From NCBI GenBank assembly GCA_963995505.1, contig OZ023190.1:11464092-11528091 (forward strand): a stretch of DNA of 64,000 nt, written 5' to 3'. The position numbers and the translations under genes were made by a program. The notes under the pieces are model-generated. The model did no database searches. It saw only the letters and a list, made by a program, of their open reading frames with translations, and was not told the origin of the DNA. This stretch comes from Hypericum androsaemum (taxonomy: Eukaryota > Streptophyta > Magnoliopsida > Malpighiales > Hypericaceae). Shown one piece after another: positions 21,701 to 34,390 of the stretch; position 1 is the first letter of the stretch, and every line of letters begins with the position of its first letter.

Positions 21701-24700
21701 ATCGATTGCTGGACATAATAAGAATCCATCTGAAACAATCCAGGGTAGGCTAAATTATAACAAAAATGAATCTGATTTAGACATCAAATTTTCCTGAAGC
21801 ACTTGTTTTCTCCTTGACAGTGAAGGTATTTGATCTGCAAACTTGTACTTGGTCTACCTTGAAGATTTATGGGAAACCACTGGTATGGACCACACCTCAT
21901 CCAACCAATTTATTTGCATTCTTTTCTTTGAACCAGATGTTTTGCAGATCCATTTAGAAATGGCTCTTCTTTAAACTGGACGATGGTTCAAAAGTATGAA
22001 TGACTATAGGTTTTGTCACTCGTCCAACTGGTGAAGAAATTTAAAATTGAATGTTGCTAGGTTGATATTGTAAGCATGCTCGGGACTAAAATTTGTTAAC
22101 CTTATCAGATATTTCTGACTGCAACACACATGTTAAGTTGAATTTGTCGTCTTTATTGACCAAGTTGGACTGGTTGTCTTTTTCCACACACAAATCTGGT
22201 GCGTTCTTGTGAGTTTTTGTTATCCTGGTTTGCAGGCTTCACGTAGAGGTCAATCAGTCACCCTTCTTGGTACAAACCTAGTTGTTTTTGGTGGACAAGA
22301 TGCAAAGAGGTCTCTCTTGAATGACTTGCATATCCTTGACCTAGAAACCATGACTTGGGATGGAGTAGACACTATGTAAGTTGGTTTCCTGAAAGTCTGA
22401 CATGCGGACACAGTTAAATATGTTTTCTGTGCCTTCTTATCTGAGCAATAGATTATCTCCTTTTATTTACTGACAAATTTGATGATATTGAAAGGAACAA
22501 GCTGTTTTGTGTTACTTTACTGAAGAAACAATGTTGATTTTTGAATTATTTTTTTCATATCCTGCAGTGGGGTGCCTCCTTCTCCAAGGTCTGATCATGC
22601 TGCTGCGGTACATGCAGAACGCTACCTTCTTATTTTTGGCGGAGGCTCACATGCCACCTGCTTCAATGATCTTCATGTGTTGGATTTGCAAACTGTAAGA
22701 CAATTGGTACCTAAATTTTTTGTTATTAGTGTACCTTTAGATTATCTTTGAGACGTGTGGAATAAATGGACTTCAAGATGGAATGGAGTAGACCAACGCA
22801 ACAAGGGGAGACACCTTCTGCTCGGGCTGGCCACGCTGGGGTAACAGTGGGAGAAAACTGGTTTATTGTAGGTGGTGGTGACAACAAGAGTGGTAACGTC
22901 TTCTAGCACCTGCATTTTATCTATTTGGTCTTTTTGTCTTTCAACTTCTGATCTCATAATTGGCAAAAAGTGGCTAAGATAGAAAGAAATGGAAGTACAA
23001 TAAGAACCGCATTTTTATAGGATTTTAATTTGAAGCAATGCTTACAAGGGTCCAACTGTGCTAGTCCACGAGTAAGTTCAGATTGGTTAGGAAATGTGAG
23101 TTGGCTTTTCAAGTTGAATGTCATGAGTACTCCATTTAATGCTCAGAAAATTAAAAGGCGATGGTATTGCAAGTTAAAAGGAGGTCCTGCAAAGATATGC
23201 TTGTCTAGACCTAGATGGACAAAATGACGCATTGTTTTGATACTGTGAAACTTGGCATCCGGAAGAAGGTTGATGATGATCAGGAGCGACATTGTAGGAC
23301 TTGTCAAGTGAATTTACCCAAAGCTGATCTTATTACTTTGCATTCAAGATATCGGGTCAATCTCCATTTTCTTTTCTTTTGCTTTTGTAGGAGCTGCTGA
23401 AACTGTTGTCCTCAACATGTCCACCCTTGCTTGGTCTGTTGTAACTTCTGTTCAAGGACGTGTACCTTTGGCCAGTGAGGTAATCGGCTGATAAGGATTT
23501 TTAGTTTTTTGCGGTGTGATATATTGTCGCACTGCAACTATATTTATATCTTGGTGCTGTATAGGAATCATGGCAATGGATTTTAACTAATTGTTTCTTA
23601 TGGCAGGGATTGAGTTTGGTTGTAGGCTCATACAATGGCGAAGATGTTCTTGTATCATTTGGAGGATATAATGGACGTTATAGCAATGAGGTTAGCTCTT
23701 GTTACGGATTGACGGTTCCTAAAGTCTCATTGTTCCTTATTAAATTTGACGATCTGCTGTAGGTCAATGTTCTCAAACCAAGTTTCAAATCAACATTGCA
23801 ACCAAAGAAAATGCATACTCCCAGTCCTGTACCTGATAGCGTTTCAGCTGTGCCCATTGCAACAAATGCCACTAGAGATTTGGAATCTGAATTTGATCCT
23901 GTCCAAGAAAGCAAAGTAAGGGAAATTGTGGTGGATAACACGGAACCAGAAGCAACGGTAAACCAATTGTCTTTTTTTTAGGGTGTAAACCAATTGTCAG
24001 ATGGCCATTTTCCTAATATAATGCAAGAAAGTCTACCCTAGTTTGTCTCCTGTTCTTCTTTTCTCGGAATCACTTATTATTTGAATTAACTGCAGAGATC
24101 CAAGGGAGCTACTGATATTATAGCCACTTTAAAGGCAGATAAAGAACAACTAGAATCATCACTTAACAAAGAGAACTTGCAGTCACTCCAGTTAAAGCAA
24201 GAGCTGGCTGAAGCTGAGACACGCAACACTGATCTTTCCAAGGTAATCGACCATCGTGTCCTGTTTGACACGTTTTTGTCTACACCCCCTGCAATGTCTG
24301 GTCCACAGGTTTCACTTCCTCTTTCCGTGACATGTACTATTTTTCGGACATTGTAGGAGCTTCAATCTGTGCGCGGCCAGCTAGCTGCTGAGCAGTCAAG
24401 GTGCTTCAAACTCGAGGTATGTCTTGGCTATTGCAGGATACATATGTTGTACATTGCTAGGAAAAAAGAACAAGAAACGATGGCCAATTGAAGCTTGTAA
24501 TGATAACTAACTCCTTGGATATACAGGTCGACGTTGCAGAATTCCGGCAAAAGCTTCAAACACTGGAGGCGTTACAGAAAGAGCTTGAACTCTTGCAAAG
24601 GCAAAAGGCTGCTTCCGAAGAAGCTGCCTTGAGTGCTATACGGCGACAGAGCTCCGGGGTATGGGGTTGGCTCGCCGGTACCCCTGATAGCCGAAAAGAA

Positions 24701-24712
24701 GATAGCGACTAG
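18782..24712 (+). CDS. ACBP4: Kelch-type acyl-CoA-binding protein (ACBP4/ACBP5 class)
   Basis: Eighteen exons join in frame: 18782-18934, 19439-19509, 20045-20108, 20197-20265, 20823-21017, 21123-21200, 21443-21553, 21678-21744, 21821-21882, 22236-22375, 22568-22694, 22778-22892, 23391-23479, 23607-23690, 23763-23957, 24096-24242, 24357-24416 and 24527-24712, for 670 residues, close to the length known for Arabidopsis ACBP4. The acyl-CoA-binding domain (about 13-107) includes YPERFYVASSYAG, LLLYALYQQATEGPCN and WQGLGNM. Kelch repeats follow at about 180-470, e.g. MYVFGGNHNGHYLNDLHVLD, LVVFGGQDAKRSLLNDLHIL and YLLIFGGGSHATCFNDLHVL. A coiled coil with heptads (EQLESSLNKENLQSLQLKQE) ends the protein. 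The family binds long-chain acyl-CoA esters in the cytosol and the kelch part contacts partners such as AP2/ERF factors. The 5' leader (about 18690-18781) is GA-rich. All 17 introns have GT-AG ends. Confidence 0.95.
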
Positions 24713-25444
24713 ATCTTTTGCGAAATCTTCTGCCATTGTAGCTGATTTGCTCAATTGTGGTTCCCATTTATTCATTCTAATGTGAAATTTCTTTTTGGCT
24801 CCGTTCATCATTGGATGGCTCTAAGTCTGTATGTCAAGTTTTTCCCCGGCCGACAAGAAACATCATAGGTTTTTTTGCAGTAGTACATGTACTATAATTC
24901 GGATACTCGATACAACAACAGCCATATTGAAACTGTAAAAAGATCACTGGAATATTATATAGGGTTCCATTGTTTGGAATCGTGACTAGTTCTTTTAAAT
25001 AGACATCGCACTAAGTGTGGATGCCGGCTAATCTATCGTTGAGAAATTTTTTTAACAAATATTTAACATATTAGTCGCCGAGAATTAACACCATTAGCGA
25101 CGGCAGCAAGACTAATCAGATAATTAGATTAGAACTACGGCAGTACAAGAAATTCCATATCGCATTAACCAAGAATCATCCTAGGGCAAGTCCCAACCAA
25201 CTGATTCATAAACCTCATTTCTTTTTAGATATCCGGATATTTACTAATCACTAATCGGAAATTAGAACTATAAAACAAAAATCTGAACCCATCAAATACG
25301 GATTTAATACGCCCGCAATTCTCCCCAGCCACTCACACTCTCCTCGTCTCTGGAGAGAGAATTTTTAAAGGAAAAAAGAAAAATTAATTTCCCCACCTTC
25401 ATTTAATCCCCCATTTTCACCCTAGGGTTTTCTGCGACCGTCGC
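24713..25444. other. 3' UTR of the ACBP gene and promoter of the PWWP gene
   Basis: The first 200-300 bases are probable 3' UTR. The last 120 bases (from about 25325) are a CT-rich leader leading into the GC-rich start of the PWWP gene. Confidence 0.5.
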
Positions 25445-28400
25445 ATGGCCCCCGCCGATGAAGCGAAACTGCCGCCGGCGTCGGAGCCCGATCTCCCGGG
25501 CTCTAGGGTTCCTGACGGCCCTCCCTCGGTCAGCTCCTCCAAGGACGCCGGCAGGTTCTCCACCTCGGAGGGGGACATCGGCGGAAATGGGGACGACGAA
25601 GCGAGGGTTAGGTTGGATTCGGAGGGGAAGCCGGAGGACCTCGACAGCGATTTGTATTATAACCAGGAAGACGACGAGGTCGAGACGGGCAGCGTTTCGA
25701 GTACCGGTAAAGGTGAGGTTTACAATAATTTGTTGTCGGAATTCGACGATTTTGTAGCGAACGAGAAGAACGGGGCGTTGACGGGTGCTTCTAGGGCTTT
25801 GAGCTATGGTTTCGAGGTCGGGGATATGGTTTGGGGGAAGGTGAAGTCGCACCCGTGGTGGCCGGGGCATATCTTCGACGACAGCCTTGCCACCTCTTCG
25901 GTGAGGAGGACGAGGCGGGAAGGGCACGTCTTGGTGGCCTTCTTTGGGGATAGTAGCTACGGGTGGTTCGACCCTGCTGAGCTGGTCCCATTTGAGGATC
26001 ATTTCGAGGAGAAGTCACGGCAGACCAGCTCAAGGACTTTCGTTAAGGCGGTGGAGGAGGCTGTGGATGAGGCAAGCAGGAGGGGTGGACTTGGTTTGGT
26101 ATGCAAGTGTAGGAATCAGTATAATTTTAGACCCACAAGCGTGGATGGGTATTTTGCTGTTGATGTGCCCGATTTTGAGCCGAATGGGGTGTACTCGGAG
26201 TACCAGATTAAGCGGGCAAGGGAAGAGTTCCGGCCTTCTGTGATGCTTGACTTTATGAAGCGGGTGGCTGCAGATCCAGGAGGATGCGATGTGGATACTA
26301 TGAATTTCGTAAAGTATAAGGCCACTGTCTCTGGTTTTCGGAAGGCAGTGTTTGAGGAGTTTGACGAGACTTATGCTCAGGCATTCGGAGTGCAGTCGTC
26401 AAAGCCTTCGAAGAGTGCACCTAACTTGTCAGAACAACCTGCCAGAGGTATTTTCTTTCTGTCACATGTTTTCCATAACCCAGGAATTTTTTGTTATTGT
26501 GCAAAGTTAGTTCTTTGACGCAATATCTTCTCTGCATCAGATTGAACTCAATGCTTCCTTTTTGTATGCATGGCAATCGTTTTTATTGAGCTTCCCGGTT
26601 CGAGCTTCCATTGGAATGCTAGCTATATACCCTAACTAGAAAATTGCATGCTTATGTGATATTGATATTGTAACTTAGCAAGTTGCAATCCTTTTGCTTG
26701 TGTATCTGAATTTGGCTCATCTTCAGGACATTTAGCTTACTGATAAGCCTTCTGTGCTAATTCTGATAAATCATTGTTTGGAAACTAAAATCTTACCCTC
26801 TTTATTCTTGTCAATTCTTAAGCAATTCTAGAAATGAGTTTTGTGTTTCGAGCCCGCCTAGCTGCCTCAAGTATGGCATTCATGTTATGCAGTTAGATCG
26901 CCTAGTTTGGCATGCCATGAAGTGTAAGATATATTTATCCAATCATGAGATGCCAACGCCTTCTGGATAAATAGTTGGGACTTGATATATTGATTCTTAC
27001 TGCATGCTATTCATTTAATAATCAGATTGGGAGCAGATGCTGCAATAATTGAATCCATTAGCATGGCATGAAAGTGGTTTGATTACGTCTGCAACTGCCT
27101 AGCCACTTCCTTCATGGAACTTGTAGTATTAGAAGTTGCTGTCATTCTCTGATACATGATCATATAGAGCTTTTTTAATATCAAAATTTGCTTATAAATG
27201 AAATCCTTTTCCTCAAAGTTCATTTGCTTTCTATCCTACTTTTCTACTCGAGATAACAATATTGGATGGAGCTTGCTGATTATGTTTTGTGATCCTTGCA
27301 TCAATCCCTTTTTTCATGTATTTGAAATACCATTTTTCTGGATATTCATCTGAATGTTTGTCTTGTGATCCGTTCTGCTCTACTTTCTCCAGCTCCATTG
27401 AGTGGTCCACTGGTTATAGCTGAAGCTTTGAGTAGCGGCAAGATTGCAAAGAAAACTATGAAATTGAAGGATCGATCCAAAAAAGACAAATATGTTTTGA
27501 AGAAAAGAGATGATCAAAGTGATGAGAACGTTCTCCGTACTGGCCAGAAACAAGCAAGTGCATCACCTCAAATGGCTTATGCAGAGGATCCTTCAACACT
27601 TGCAGGGGATTACGTTCTGCAAAAGAGAACTTTGTCTCTGGACCTTCCCGTAACTGATGATCACATTGGATTAGCCAGCAAGGAAGTTATGGGCACTTTT
27701 AAAAATGAAGTCACCAAGGCTGAAGCTATTGCAGACCAAGATGCTGTTCCAGATGCAAATAAACCAGGAGATGTAGAGAAGATGCTGTTCCAGATGCAAG
27801 AATTGAAACCGAAGACTGAACCTGGATCTGCTGCGGTAGCTGGCCCCCAAAGTACTTTGTCATCTGACTCTTCTGTTCATCAGATGATTGTGTCACCTCA
27901 CCAACAACATGACACTGTCATTGACCATGGGTCTGAAGAGAGAGCTAAAGCATCAACTGCTGGGGAAAGCTTTCAACAAGCCGAATTAGGTGCTCCTGCT
28001 GAAGTGGAAGCAGATGGTGGGTTACCCAGACTTCAAGACAGTCGCCCTGTTCCACATCCTACCTCCATAAAAGCAAAGCGTCCTGTGGAAATGACATCTG
28101 AGGGTGGAGTTGTCAAAAAGAAACTAATTAAACGTCCTTTAGGTGACAATGGGTCGGAAATCTCTACTACCTTGGCTGAGAAGAAGAAGAAGAAAAGGAA
28201 GAAAGAGATGGAAACAGAGACAAGTTCTGATCGACCGAAGAAGCTTCTGGCTGTTGGAAAAGGCGGGACACTAACTGGAAACACCATCCAGGATGGGTTG
28301 CCTTCAAAAGATGGCTCACAGATTGTTCGCAAGAAGAAAGATGCAAGCTCTGGTAACATGTTAAGCAATGCTGGTGCCTCATTGCCACTGGCTGGCTTAG

Positions 28401-29791
28401 GAAATGTTGAGCTTGATGTCCCCCAATTAGTGAGGGACTTGCATGTGCTTGCTCTGGGACCCATTGATGGTGTGCCAGGGAATACGTCCTCTATTTCAAT
28501 GCAGTTCTTTTTGCGGTTTCGAGCTCTGAGTTACCAGAAAAGCTTGGTTCTGTCACCCCCTCCAGAGATGGAGCAAGTTGATGCACCTGCCGCAAAATCT
28601 TCTGGTGATATAAACGGATCCAAGAAACTTGCTAGATTAAATAGAGAGTTTACACACCCGAAGCCTGAAAAGGGCTTAGCCAAAACTGATGATCCTGCAA
28701 AAATAAGTAGAAAGCGCATGCTGTCTGATCGGCAAGAAGAAATTTCTGCTCAGAGGTTGAAGAAACTCAAGCACTTGAAAACTTTGGCCGAAGAGAAAAG
28801 GACTGGTCATAAAGCTTTGGAACCTCCCCCTGCAGATGCTAAAGAGGCTGCTAGTGTAGCTTCATTGAGGCCTGTCAAACTGGATGTCGCGAGGAAAATG
28901 CAGAGTCCAGCCAGATCGATTGAGCCCACTATGCTAGTGATGAAGTTTCCTCCACAGACATCACTTCCTTCTGGTGCAGAGTTGAAGGCTAAGTTTGCCA
29001 GATTTGGATCCATCGATCTTCCATCAATGCGCATCTTCTGGAAGTCCTCGACCTGCCGTGTTGTCTACCGGTATAAGCGTGATGCTCTGGCAGCATACAA
29101 ATATGCTATTGCAAACAGTTCCTTGTTTGGCAACGTGGATGTGCGATACAGTCTTCGGGAAGCAGGAGGTCCAGGTGCCGAAGCTCCAGAAAGCGGAAAG
29201 GGGAGAGGGGATGACGCCTCTTATGATGGTTCACGTGTCAAGGAGCCCTCGACAGAGCGCACTGCGCCTGGTATTGGTAACCAGCATCTCCTGCAGTCTG
29301 GCCAGCTCAAATCAATCTTGAAGAAGCCATCCGGTGATGAAGCGTCGCAGGGGACTGGCGGCAATGGTGGTAGAGGAACACGTGTAAAATTCATGTTGGG
29401 TGGGGAAGAAAGTACTAGTAGGGGAGAACAATTGACGGTTGGAAATAGAAACAACAACTTCAACAACAGTGCTAGTTTTGCTGATGAAGCTGGTGCGCCT
29501 ACCCCTGTTGCTATGGATTTTAATAGTAAGAACATGCAAAAGGTTCTTCCTCCATCTCAATTGCCACCCCTACTCCCTCTCCCTCCTCCATTTGGAAAAG
29601 CCCAACTTAACAATCCACGCCATCACACTGAAGTCCCACCCAGAAATGTGCACAATTCTAGTGCTCCTACTGCACCAATAGCTCACTCGGCTGATATCTC
29701 ACAGCAGATGCTAAGCCTTTTGACGAGGTGCAACGATGTCGTATCCAGCGTCGCGGGTGTTTTGGGCTATGTGCCTTACCATCCGCTTTGA
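25445..29791 (+). CDS. PWWP domain chromatin protein (PDP-like)
   Basis: Two exons, 25445-26447 and 27393-29791, join in frame for 1133 residues; the intron is 945 bases with GT-AG ends. An acidic N-terminus precedes the PWWP domain at about residues 122-185, with GFEVGDMVWGKVKSHPWWPG as its signature; PWWP domains bind methylated histone tails on nucleosomal DNA. A long lysine-rich middle has nuclear-localisation-like runs (EKKKKKRKKE). A conserved RRM-like module lies at about 846-924 (TMLVMKFPPQTSLPSGAELK, then FARFGSIDLPSMRIFWKSST), and the tail is proline-rich and ends in QMLSLLTRCNDVVSSVAGVL. This order matches the plant PDP1/PDP2/PDP3 type, reported to work with FVE/MSI proteins in Polycomb-dependent flowering control. 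Intron reading through past 26447 would give a 357-residue truncated form. It lies in tandem 0.7 kb after the ACBP gene. Confidence 0.93.
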
Positions 29792-32153
29792 CAACAACTC
29801 CTGGTGTGCTTAAAGCTGGAAAATCATTGCTTGAGGCCCGACGAGTGCTTGTGAGGCGTCGAGCAATTGGAGCACTAGAGGACTTGCTGCATCGCATTTC
29901 GTGGAGGTTCAGCATTTTGGAAAGGAGGACATGGGGCTCGTGACTCCTGGGAACGGCACGAGGCGTACGAAGAGAGAAATATATGTACCGTAAATGCTTA
30001 AGAGTCCGATTAGCCTTTACTTATGCGTTTCGCTTCGTTTCGGATTTTGTTGCTTTTGATGTGTTTTCTTATGTAACTCATACAAGCAGCTAGAGTTCAT
30101 GCAAAGCCTGGCTCTCTCTTCGACGCCATTTGCATGAACCAATTGTAGTGGATGCTTGTCCTGACGATGGTTCTAGCTTTGGTTTACTGCCCAAACCAGA
30201 CCATATCACCAACTTGAAACAAAGGGATAAGAAAGACGACATGAACTTAGAAGCTAAAGGGAAAGATGGAAGAAAATAGGGTGAGAAGCAGAAGAAATAG
30301 AATTTGATGGGAAGAGCAGAAGTTGGTTATATTCTTTTTTTCAAGGTTGAAGTCAGTCATATTCAATTGGTTCGAATACAAGACTGAACCCATTCATATA
30401 GCACTAGACTAACGTGACCAATAATCAAGCCGACTAGACAAGGAAACTACTAAATAAGAACCTAAATAACTAAGAAAAATATAACATGGTGACAAAAATA
30501 TACAGCCATTATCACAATCCTTTTGAAAAAAACCAGAGCTTCTTTCGACGAACACGAGCCAAATTTGATTTTGGACCGAGATGGAGTACGCGAAGTGCTA
30601 ATTTTTTTTCTCAAACAAGAAACCCGGGTCGATTTTGGTTTGACAAATTGGTATCTGATTCATTGGGCTGACTTATCCAATTTCAAACCGGGTAGGACCT
30701 TTGAAAGGTGGCAAAGCTCTTTCAACAAGTATTTAATACTGCTGCGTACCTAAGGACTTGAACTCAAGACCTGGTTAAGCTAGAACAACTCAATTACCAG
30801 TTGATCTAAGTGCATGTAGGTAGAAATCCAGGTTGATACAAGATGAAGAGGAGTTCAGACGTATCGAATAAGTAACAATGAACTAGACCTGACAATTGTT
30901 CGATTTCGAATTCATCAAAACCTTGAACCGTATTTAATTTTTCCTAGGACGAATTTGATACGAATTACGAACAGCCAAATTTAAATTGAATTCGATTTGA
31001 ATTTGAATTCATGTTATTTATTTGAAAATTTCAAAATTTTAGGGTTTAGGATTTGGTAATAGAGTTTAGCGCTAGGGTCTCGTAGATAATTGAATTGATA
31101 TAAGTCTATGCTCGGAATTGTAGCTGTAGTGTTTTTTTTATATTGTCATAAAAAGGCTAGAAGATAGAAGGATCAAATGGACGAAGTTGAATAAATGGAA
31201 CATGAATTATTGAGTCTGATGGGAGAAAGAAAATGCACGTAGAGACAACCATTTTAGTATATGAATATTCACTAATATAAGTTTGAGTTAGATCTCAGAC
31301 TAAAAAATAGCAAAATTTTTTATCCAGTCAATTAATTCAAATTCGAATCAACTGACCAAAATGACAACTACATAAATAATACAATTAATGGCAATAACTT
31401 TAAAAACTATATGAAAATGTACAAATGCATATCTTTTATTTTGCAAAGTAGCAAATCTACATAAAGTTGAATAAATAGACTAAATTAGGTTCAAATTATA
31501 TAGTGGTAAAGTTCTATTTATTTTTTTACATTTTTTCGAATTATTTTTGAAAATTTTGGATTTTCAAAGTTTTTTATTTTATCGAATTTATTAAAAACTA
31601 AAAGAAATACAAAAACTGACGCTGACGCGTCAAGAGGGGAGTGGGATGGGATGGGCCCTGATAAGATACAATAATTGACGCGTCCGTCAAGTCCTAAGTA
31701 GAGTTACCAATATGTCCTCAAAAAGTAGAGTTACTAATATTCCCAAGCCCATTATGATGGGGGGGTCAGGCGATGGGAGGATGGGACGAACCTATCCCTA
31801 TTTTTATTTATTGTCGTAATTTGCTGAATCGAATTTAAATCTAATTTAGCAGTTTGACGAATTTTAAAATTTTGAACAATATTTAATTTGTCTATGGATA
31901 AATTTGAATAATTTTTTGATGAATCGAATGAAATTATGAATTAGATTCTAACAATGATAAAATTTACAATAAACTCCATTTACCCTTAAAAAAATACAAT
32001 GAACTCCATTTAATGAATTATTTTTTCCTTGATTTATTACCACTTGTATCAATTAAATAGTAAAAAAAAAAGTTGCAACTGTGCAAATACTATTATTCCA
32101 TAGGCTCGAACACCACGCGACAAGGGAAAGTCCCAATATAAAAATATTTATTT
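29792..32153. other. 3' UTR then AT-rich spacer
   Basis: About the first 300 bases are probable 3' UTR. After that no gene is supported. Two related AT-rich blocks around 30930 and 31860 (TATTTAATTT flanked by GGACGAATTTGA-like sequence) lie in the same orientation about 0.95 kb apart. A tRNA-like stretch is listed separately. Confidence 0.45.
30751..30815 (-). mobile_element. Possible tRNA-derived SINE head
   Basis: On the minus strand TTAGATCAACTGGTAA resembles an A box and GAGTTCAAGTCC, about 40 bases on, resembles a B box. No complete tRNA fold and no target duplication was found, so this is a weak call. Confidence 0.3.
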
Positions 32154-32639
32154 TGGGAAAATTGTCATCAGATACACAGGGTTTGCTTAAATTAGTTCCC
32201 GCTGTTCTAAAATCGGAACTTCGATCCCTCTAATTTGATTTTATTGAATTCTAAGGTCCCTTGCTAACCCTGATATGATCATTTATTATATTATTTTTTT
32301 TATCACAGAAATTACTTCCCTATCCTTAAAATATTCTCCGGCCATCTACCCGGGACAAGATTGGGACCTGGATGTAATATCCAGTATCGTCCTGGTCAAG
32401 GGTAAAATAGGAAAAAGGGGATAGAATATTAGAGTAGGACGCGCACGGGAGGGGTTGATCTTTATTTTTTTCCTTGGAGGAAAATAGGGGTGGGTCCCCC
32501 TGTCATTTAATTTTTTTCCTTGGAGTTTGTTTTTTCAAATATATATTCGATAACAAGTAAAAAAATTGGTATAGTAAATCGAAATATTTGTAAATATAGA
32601 ATTGGTATAGTAAATATATATATATATATATCATTTAAT

Positions 32640-32840
32640 TTAACCGGCCAAACAATTTAATATAAATGTTTGTACCATTTAATATAATGAGTATACCATT
32701 TGATATAATTTGGCATACCGTTTGATATAATCGAACATACTATTTAATTAAACCGGACATTCTATTTAATATATTCGGACATACCATTTAATATAACCGA
32801 TCATATCGTTTAATATAACGGATCGTACAATTTAATGATA
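32640..32840. repeat. 22-bp-period minisatellite, array C
   Basis: About nine copies of a unit of the form ATACCATTTAATATAACCG plus three bases. The TTTA/TTTGA core recurs at 32656, 32678, 32699, 32721, 32743, 32765, 32787, 32809 and 32831, with steps of 22 (one of 21). A TA microsatellite (about 32617-32632) lies just upstream. The period equals that of arrays A and B 30 kb away. Confidence 0.85.
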
Positions 32841-32927
32841 AAAATAAAAAGGACAAAACAAAAAGACCTCCATTCTCTCTCTCTCTCTCCATGTTCACTT
32901 CTTATTCTTCTTCTTCTTCACCTTTTC

Positions 32928-32996
32928 AGGCAACAAGCCAGACAGTGAATTCCCCTCCAGATCAAGCACTTCCAGCTTCTCCATCCCTCAGATTTC
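32928..32996 (-). pseudogene. Captured fragment of an RPK2-like LRR receptor kinase
   Basis: The minus strand reads EI, a stop, then GMEKLEVLDLEGNSLSGLLP, a leucine-rich repeat closely resembling the GxEKLEVLDLEGN repeat of the receptor kinase RPK2/TOADSTOOL2. The stop codon TGA stands where that family has a tryptophan (TGG). Only about 23 codons are present; on both sides the sequence changes abruptly to unrelated DNA. It sits inside the Mutator-like element, in antisense to a CT-rich segment that looks like a leader. It cannot make a functional protein. Confidence 0.7.
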
Positions 32997-34110
32997 ACTA
33001 GGTAACACCCCACCAAAACCAAAACCAAAACCAAAAATCGCAACATCCAAATCCATAAGCAAAAACTTTATAATCGCAGCATCTTCGATGGGGCCAATTA
33101 ATTTCTTGCTGAAACCGATTAGTGGGTAAATTCATTTTCTCCGATTAATTTCTAGCTGAAACCAACAAATAATCCAGTTGGTTATCATCGGTGAAGGCGA
33201 CAGCAAGCGGGAACCAAGATAATCGACAAAAGCAACAGCACGGGCCTTTGCGTTCTCCCCGATCCTACGCCACCGCTAGTCTCGCCGTCGCCGCCGAGCC
33301 GGCCTTGCATCGCGTCGTGGTCTGCGACGACGAGGTTCACCAGCGAGGACGATCGGTCCCCGGCGACAGCATCAAATCTAAAACCATGCAACGAGCGAAG
33401 AGGATGAACACGTAGAAGATGAAGAAGAACGAGTGAATCAAACCTCAAGGTACCGATTGAATGTGGACGACGAAATCCCAAAACCAAGACGAACGAGCGA
33501 AGAAGACGAACAAAGAGGAATGAACGAGCAGCGGAGAGGGATTTTTGGGGATTTAATGAGCCTATCAAATTCCTAAACTGTTTGCCAAAAATAGGGATTC
33601 TAATTTCAAAAAAATTTTCCCCTCTCTCTCCAATCCCGCCCCTAAAAAATCAATTTCGAAATGTTTTTGATATGGGATAGAAGGACAAATTTACCCCGCC
33701 TATTTCTCGACCTTACGATCAGCTTGGGTTTTTATAAAAATCAATCGGATGGCCTATAAAGGCCCCAGGCCCGTACTGGGTAGAAATACACATCCGGGCC
33801 TGAATCTGATCCCCATCTACCCTACTTCTCTGGCCAAATATTCTTCTTCTTTAGCCATCTGCTTCCTCTAATTAAAACCTACCAGCATCAACCAGCCCCC
33901 CACCTCCAGCCAAAATCCCCAAATCACTCACATTTCCCTCTGAATTCTTTTTGTCGAACCAATTGAAGGAAAAAAAATCCAAGAATCGAACACACATAAC
34001 AAAGATGGAAACTAATTAAACCAAATTAAAACAGTCACAAGTTTTCCCCTTTTCTACAGTCGACAACCTATAAGTGCAAGGTTTCCCCTTTTCGACAATG
34101 GAGCCTGGCC

Positions 34111-34390
34111 CCGACGACCGCTTGAGGAGTCTCTGGTTCTCGACGGTCCTTGTTTCTGACGGCGTCAGTGCCATAAAAGCTCTCTGGTTTCCGATGACCG
34201 CTCGAGGAATCTCTGGTTCTCAATAGTCCTCGTTCCCGACGGTGCCGGCGCTCTAAAAGCTCTCTGGTTTCCGACGATCGCTCGCGGAATCTCTGGTTCT
34301 CGACGGTCCTGGCTTCCGACGGCGCCAGTGCCTTAGAAGCTCTCTGGTTTCTGACAACCGCTCGAGGAATCCCTAGTTTTCGACGGCGAC
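34111..34390. repeat. 80-bp tandem repeat, about 3.5 copies
   Basis: The landmark CCGCTCGAGGAATCTCTGG or a variant recurs at 34118, 34198, 34278 and 34358, exactly 80 bases apart. The unit is GC-rich and contains TTCTCGACGGTCCT and AAGCTCTCTGGTTTC. Eighty is not a multiple of three, so the repeats cannot encode a protein repeat. It lies near the right end of the Mutator-like element. Confidence 0.9.

Noticed and set aside
25403..26002. 199-codon minus-strand ORF opposite the start of the PWWP gene
   Set aside because: Arginine/proline-rich shadow of a GC-rich exon.
28033..28464. 143-codon minus-strand ORF within the PWWP gene
   Set aside because: Shadow of the sense reading frame; no independent features.
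30873..31957. TAACAATGA direct repeats (30873-30881 and 31949-31957) around a 1.07-kb block
   Set aside because: They look like a 9-base target duplication, but the related sequences near the two ends are in the same orientation, not inverted, so there is no transposon structure to support it.
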